A stretch of 64,000 nucleotides of DNA from Hyperoplus lanceolatus (Eukaryota; Chordata; Actinopteri; Uranoscopiformes; Ammodytidae): assembly GCA_026929865.2 (NCBI GenBank), contig CM049402.1, forward strand, positions 25,799,001-25,863,000, given 5' to 3'. Made by a program: the position numbers and the translations under genes. The stretch's first letter is position 1. Each line of letters begins with the position of its first letter. Shown piece after piece: positions 58,466 to 64,000 of the stretch. Below the pieces are notes generated by a model. The model was given only the letters and a program-made list of their open reading frames with translations, did not search any database and had not been told where the DNA came from.

Positions 58466-59944
58466 ATACTCAATGGCCCTCATTTATCAACCGTGCGTAG
58501 ACCAGAAAAATGGGTGTACGTACATTTCCACGCAAATCTCGGCATTTATCAATATAGGAGCGTAGGATACACTCAAATCCCACGCCAGCTCTCAGCTCGT
58601 GTACGCAAGTTTGTAAACAGCATGGACTCGCAGTGCAGGCTGTGCCGGGTAGCCGATGACTTTGTTGGACAATTATTAGAAGATAATACAAATGCAGTGT
58701 TTGCTCAGACCGAAATAAATATATTAATCACTTAAAATTGTGCAGCTTATGTAGTAGGAGAGCTGATTCAACAGTGCGCACACCGGCCACTTAGGAGCCC
58801 TGCATGGGACTGCGTAAGGGCAGTTGTCTCCGACTTGGAGCAGCTGGGGGGACACTGAGGCACGAGGGCTGCATTCATTCAAAATGTTAGCCTAAGTAGC
58901 CTATTAAATATGTAGGCTAGTAGGCCTATGATAAAATATACAAGGCACAACATTCAGCTTAACATTTTATTTATTTGAAGCACTTTTTAGATGTTAGTTC
59001 CTCTTTTAATGTGTCATTGATCGCTTAAGCGAGCGATTTATTTCCACCGTTAACCTGCACGTTTTTCCGATCTGCTGGTGGAGCAGGACAGTGGGCGAGG
59101 ATCACAGCTGATCGTTGCCGGGTCGGCTTGTGCAGCTGACGGCCGGGCTGACCAAGCTGTCATACAGTAAAACGCAAAATGTGTTATTTTTAGTTTTTAA
59201 ACCCCTTTTGAGTAGTGCTATCTAAAAGGGCCAATACATTTTAATCATTCAAATCTCTGCTAACGTGTATTTCTTTTATGGGGACTATTATCGGACAGTT
59301 GGTGCGTCTTTTTCTCCTCTACCACTTATATTATGCCCGCACCCCCAGCCCAGTTGGTTGCATTTCAGAACAGCAACACGCTTTTTTTAGTGGCGATTTT
59401 TGAGTCAGACCACTTTTTCTTCGTCTATGTAAAGAAATGGCTACATATAATTGTATATGCTTCTTTATAGAATTTGAGCGATATGTAATATGATTCGATC
59501 TAATGTAAAACCTCAAATGCAAAATCCTCAGCTGGAGATTGTTTGTTGCCAACACCAACGCTGTTGACCGCAGCAGTTATTTCCTTCCTAACTGCTGCCT
59601 TCTGTCGTTCTTTGATGCCGCTTATGCTCCGAAACGAAACTCTTTTTTTTCTACTTTCGCTGTTATTCTTTCAATTTCTACTTCAGAGAAGTTCCTCTTC
59701 TGTGCCGTAATGCGCATATATATCCATGTCGTAAAACCTCTGGGCGAGGCCTGTAAACTGAGAAAATATAGGGGCGTGATACGATTGTTTTCAGCCGCCG
59801 CATTTATCAATAATGGCCTGGCGTACGCTGAGATTGGCGAGATATGACTGATAAATCCCACGCGATACCTGGCGTAGGGAGGTATTTGCGCCAGAATATG
59901 CACCAGTTTCCACGAAAGTTTGATAAATGAGGGCCATTGAGTAT
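58466..59944 (-). mobile_element. DNA transposon with SANT/Myb-like gene remnant
   Basis: Identical 25-base inverted ends (ATACTCAATGGCCCTCATTT, then ATCAA) bound a 1479-bp element. The inverted match includes the outermost bases, so only a 2-bp palindromic target (TA or AT) is possible. Minus-strand coding remnant: from about 59710 leftward KRNFSEVEIERITAKVEKKE and FRFGA, then after a frameshift SGIKERQKAAVRKEITAAVN and SVGVGNKQSPAED; further on KWSDSKIATKKSV near 59410. This is the pattern of the Myb/SANT-like DNA-binding protein (NAIF1-like) of PIF/Harbinger-type elements. Several frameshifts and stops make it a pseudogene, and no DDE transposase is present. The superfamily is likely Harbinger-related, but the 2-bp flank is atypical. 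Confidence 0.7.
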
Positions 59945-60290
59945 CTGGAACCTAATTAACATCCCTTTCAGCTTTTTATTCTACATCCTCGTCAAAACCT
60001 GGTTCCTACATTACCCACAATACATCTCTACCACTGACAGTTTGGTTAGTAACATCACTCAAAGCACATTTTCTAGACCGCCTATTTGATCATGAGCAAC
60101 AGGCGAAGAGTCAGGGTCTATACTGTGGACATGTCACTGATCTATCACACTGAGACAGACCAAAACATTTTACACCCAGAGGCAATTTGTCTGTCTCCAT
60201 TGTACTTAACCTGCATGCCTTTGAACTGGGGGAGGAAAAGCAGGCAGACACAGGGAGAACATGAAACAACCTGCAGGCTTTGAGGTGAGG
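59945..60290. other. Noncoding spacer, no gene seen
   Basis: Short unique stretch between two mobile elements; nothing recognised. Confidence 0.5.
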
Positions 60291-62340
60291 TGACGGGTCC
60301 GTGTATAAAGTGTTATTTTGTATTACGGGCTGAGTCCAAAGTGACAGAAAGGAATATACCGCTCGTAATTTTGTTTTACCGTTTTCCAGCTGGAATGCAG
60401 AAACGAAAATTCCATCCGAATTTTCCTTTCTTGTTTATTGGTACAAAACGAAAAACGAATATGACAGAACAAGGAGATGGGTGAATGGACGGTTTTGTTA
60501 CTTTGTATTAAGAGCTTAGTCCCAATTATATGAAAACAAATAAACGAGCCTCATCGGCTGTGCCACTGAGAGCTTCCTGCTTCTGTATTTCCAGCGTAAA
60601 AGTAGCCTTTATAATAGGATCATAGCATACACTGACCCATAGCCTATTCCCTATTGAGCACAATCTGTAAAATGTATAGCCTACATGTTCAAATAAAATA
60701 ATAGGCCACATATTTTTGTTTTATGTAAGAACACGTTCTCACTCCCAACCACTCAACATTTCTCCCCAACTCGTCCTCATTGACGCATGTTCATTGTCCC
60801 TTTGAGTCACTTTTCGACGTGCAATAATATAGCCTACCTCTATAGCCAGTACTTTGGCAAGACATGTGCTAAGTGTGCAACCGCACAGGCAAGGACGGAT
60901 TAACATGTTCACGGGCCCTGGACACAAACCAGCCATGGACCCCTACCAACATGCAATCACACACATTATAATGCAGCGCGCAGCTGAGAGAGAGAGAGAG
61001 AGACACTCTCTAAGCATCGGAGCCTACACTCAAAGCCCCGTCTGAGAACACAGCGTTTCACGCCCGGTGAAACACACACACACACACACACCTGCCGGCC
61101 CAATGGCTTTTTTTCCATGGGAAATTATGAATTTTACCTAGCAATGGCAAGACTACAGGTCTGTTTTTATAATATTGTTAGCGAGAAATATGCATTAGGC
61201 TATGATTGCCCGATCAGCGTTGGGTCAATCAACTCTGAGCGTGTTCACTCTGGGTTGAGCGCATGTGTAAAAGCCTCAATGGATCGCTGATAACATGATT
61301 CCCCATAGAAACAGAAGAAACAAAGGCTTGATCCTAAAACACTCCTGTTAATAAAACAAAGAATGATATATGCCTATACAACTAGGTTTATTAATCTGAA
61401 TGTAGAGCATGTTCACAATGTGTAAGGTGGCCGCCTAGATGAACGACAAGAGGGCTGAGAACTACTGATCAGATAAATTATCGATCAAACGTAAAATCAT
61501 CAGGAAATGTTAAAAACATCCCGATGGAGATTTCTATGGAGTGATTTTGCTTTAAACTGTACAGGGACGTGTTGTGACAGACAGTGTCTCTTTCTGCAGC
61601 GTAAAGTGAAAACAAACTCAGAGTAGGTCTAACATCTATCCAGCAGGTTATAGTCACGGCGTATGTTGCAGCTTTGGCGAGGTGTTCACTCCTGTTGCTA
61701 TGGACGCTATTAAAGCAAAACGTGACGTTTAAAAAATAAAATCAGGAAAAATTCATGTTCACAATTTTCCGACTTTTTATTATAGGCTATGTCCAACCAC
61801 GCATTTTATTTAGAGGTTGATTATAGCCTATTTAGGCTTATTATGTGCTGCTTTCTGAGTTCCCTACTTTCTTATTGCAAGCATTGATCACAATCTGAAG
61901 ATAAATGTATCAGTTTTCGATCCTTTTATAAAGGTTACTTTTATGCTGGAAATACAGAAGTAGGCTCAGTGGCACAACGGACGGAGCGCTGCAACCAATC
62001 AGGAGAAGTCCGCCCACAGATGGAAAAGCCAATGAGGCTCGTTTATTTGTTTTACTGTCAGAATTTAATGTACGAAATAAAACCTCTCCGTTCTTCCGTT
62101 TCTTTTCTGTCACTTTGGACTCAGCTCTTAATACAAAGTAACAAAACCCTCCGTTCACCCATTTCCTTGTTCTGTCATATTCGTTTTGTACCAATAAACA
62201 AGAAAGGAAAATTCGGATGGAATTTTCGTTTCTGCATTCCAGCTGGAAAACGGTAAAACGAAATTACGAGCGGTATATTCCTTTCTGTCACTTTGGACTC
62301 AGCCCTTAATACAAAATAACACTTTATACACGGACCGTCA
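60291..62340. mobile_element. Foldback element with long inverted repeats
   Basis: The left arm runs from TGACGGGTCCGTGTATAAAG at 60291 to about 60630; the right arm runs from about 61915 to 62340 and is its reverse complement with small differences and one block of about 80 bp present only on the right. Shared blocks include GGCTGAGTCCAAAGTGACAG, TTCCAGCTGGAATGCAGAAA and TTGTTTATTGGTACAAAACG. The sequence CTGAGTCCAAAGTGACAGAA occurs twice in the right arm. About 1.3 kb lies between the arms, including a possible hAT end fragment at about 60886 (CAGGCAAGGACGGATTAACA) and (CA)n at 61072-61091. No transposase frame. No clear target duplication was found, and the superfamily is unknown. Confidence 0.75.
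61072..61091. repeat. (CA)n microsatellite
   Basis: About 10 CA units inside the foldback element. Confidence 0.9.
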
Positions 62341-63359
62341 CACAACCACTCTATAATTCATAATAAAATATTGCATGCTGCAATCGACAGTCAAGAGTAC
62401 CGACTTCTTCATCCAAAATAAGTGTCTCATTCTCTGGATTTCCCATTTATGTGCGCCAGCATTCGGAAATTCATAGAGTTTGACCAATTTATGTTTCAGC
62501 TGCTGATGCCTGGAGTACATGACAGCGCATATGCTCTGAACCTCTTGTGTGTAGCTACATCAGTTGACAATACATATGAAGTTATCACCCTCCTCTTTAC
62601 CCGGAGCAGCAGAGCAAAAGTAAGGTTCCCTCAGAACAGCGTTCCATGCTTGTACCAGACATTCAGATATTTCCACCATGGAGTGGGAGGAACATTCAAT
62701 TTTTAAAAATCAAGTCCTTATACCATTTTCAGAAGGACATAAAGGAAAATCACACGTCCACTGTCCACATTGATATAATTTCATAGTTATGTCTGTGAAG
62801 CGAATGCAACACATTAATTTAATTAATCACAGGCTCTGTGATTAATTAATCTAAATTAATCACATACTTATATGACACTTGTATGCCTGTTTATAATAGA
62901 AACAGCTGTATAGCCAATAGTTTGTTTCTCTTTCTCTCTCTCTCTCTCCGTCTCTCGTAACATCTGTCTCCTCCCCTCAACCAGATTTCTACATGAAATA
63001 AAATTAGGAACTAGGGCCAAAACCACAAAAAACAAGCAGGCTAAATAACGTCTGTCTAGTGTCTACCTCCCACTACAGACAGCGCTGAACCACCACAGGT
63101 GCACATAGCCTAGCCCTACTAATAGCCAAAAATATTGACACACACACACACACACACGAGGAAAGTCAGGCATATGTTAGGAAGAGTGACAGTGGGCGGG
63201 AATCTGTTTATGCGAGAGACGAGGCAACTAGCTAACAGTGAGACACATGGAGGAAGATTGAGAGATACTGAGAGTTGTGAACCTACATTGTTTATTAGGC
63301 ACCCACTAAATCAATAATGCACTATCACTGCGGAGAATAACACAAGATGACTTCCTACC
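62341..63359. other. Noncoding stretch with simple repeats
   Basis: Holds a (CT)n run at 62931-62948 and a (CA)n run at 63138-63157. No credible gene. Confidence 0.5.
63138..63157. repeat. (CA)n microsatellite
   Basis: About 10 CA units. Confidence 0.9.
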
Positions 63360-63394
63360 TTCATGCTTATTTTCCCGAAGCATCCCATAACACT

Positions 63395-63456
63395 TTGTGT
63401 TACATTTACTTGTGAAAAGTGCTCTATAAATACAGTTTGATTGATTGATTGATTGA
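63395..63456 (+). repeat. Retroelement 3' tail with (TTGA)n
   Basis: GTGAAAAGTGCTCTATAAAT followed by ACAGTTTGATTGATTGATTG resembles the common fish SINE/LINE 3' end (AGCGCTATATAAATAAAG plus a TTGA-type tail). Only the tail is recognisable. Confidence 0.5.
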
Positions 63457-64000
63457 TAACACATCCATAAGGCTTTGCCCATTCTTCTTTCTTTAATCTT
63501 TGATCCCGTGCGGCCCTTGTCCACACGCAAAAGGTGTAGCTGTGCTATCATCGCACCCCTTTTGATGCACCGGATCAAAGGGCACTATTGAAGTGCAATG
63601 AAAATCTGCGTTAATTGTTTTAACATGTTATTTTTTCTGTCATTAATTAATCAAAATGAATGTGTTAATTTGACAGCCCTGATCATAACCCATCAATTAT
63701 ATGGGTTGTGACAATGTCTTACTCACAAGACCATGTGCTGAGAACAGGGAACACTGTAACACAGTAGCCATTTAAAACAAGCCCCTGCGTTAATCATATT
63801 TATTTACTAGAGAAAATGAAGACATACTGTAAAAGTCTGAACCGAAATATGAACATCAATCACATCTTAGATCCCAACGTCCTGTAACAACTCTTGCCTA
63901 CCGCCTTTGGTTCCAGTTTAGGTTTTACCTCCAACCAAAATGGTAGCGAATCTGACAAAATTGTTGGTGTCTGTATGATCACTCTGTCAAGCTGCACTCA
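63457..64000. other. Noncoding end of window, no gene seen
   Basis: A+T-rich sequence without recognised features up to the window edge. Confidence 0.45.

Noticed and set aside
1..64000. CRISPR arrays, tRNA or rRNA genes, bacterial operons
   Set aside because: None of the repeats has regular spacers, and the only tRNA-like sequences belong to SINEs; the window is vertebrate-like.

Overview
This 64 kb window looks like teleost fish nuclear DNA. It contains one convincing host coding exon, a large amount of A+T-rich noncoding DNA, many microsatellites, and a fish-type set of mobile elements: hAT, Tc1-like, a SANT/Myb-carrying element, TTAA-flanked MITEs, 5'-truncated LINEs and a tRNA-derived SINE. 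No prokaryotic operon, plastid or viral gene structure was seen.

The one host gene is a LINGO2 orthologue (lingo2) on the + strand. Its whole protein (605 aa) is encoded in one exon at 46429-48246. A branch-point-like sequence, a long pyrimidine tract and an AG sit directly upstream (AG at 46391-46392). Upstream exons must therefore be noncoding, and roughly the first 46.4 kb is best read as intron of this gene or DNA 5' to it. The 3' UTR appears to run to a poly(A) signal at 49307-49312.

Mobile elements form clusters. Positions 1-3.6 kb: remnants of two hAT elements and a 1.45 kb hAT with an 8-bp target duplication. 4.0-4.3 kb: a TTAA MITE. 5-24 kb: nearly element-free, with one LINE 3' end. 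25-27.4 kb: a repeat, long (TA)n, an element with a 9-bp target duplication, and a 1.07 kb MITE-like element. 31.8-33.4 kb: a hAT derivative with an intact 316-codon ORF for the N-terminal half of a ZBED-type transposase. 37.3-37.7 kb: a 5'-truncated LINE with an 11-bp target duplication. 39.5-41.3 kb: a mosaic of truncated Tc1, LINE and hAT pieces. 43.2-45.4 kb: an element with long GC-rich inverted repeats and an internal tandem duplication, then a second TTAA MITE. 46.4-53 kb: the lingo2 exon and nearly element-free downstream DNA. 53-62.4 kb: SINE, hAT fragments, a Tol2-like hAT, a SANT/Myb-carrying element and a 2 kb foldback element.

No multi-gene novel system is visible. The most unusual items are the truncated but open hAT transposase ORF (a possible repressor or domestication candidate), the mosaic locus with a perfect 21-bp hairpin, the foldback element, and the unclassified element with a 9-bp target duplication. 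All element calls rest on inverted repeats, target duplications and short peptide motifs read by eye. No database search was possible.
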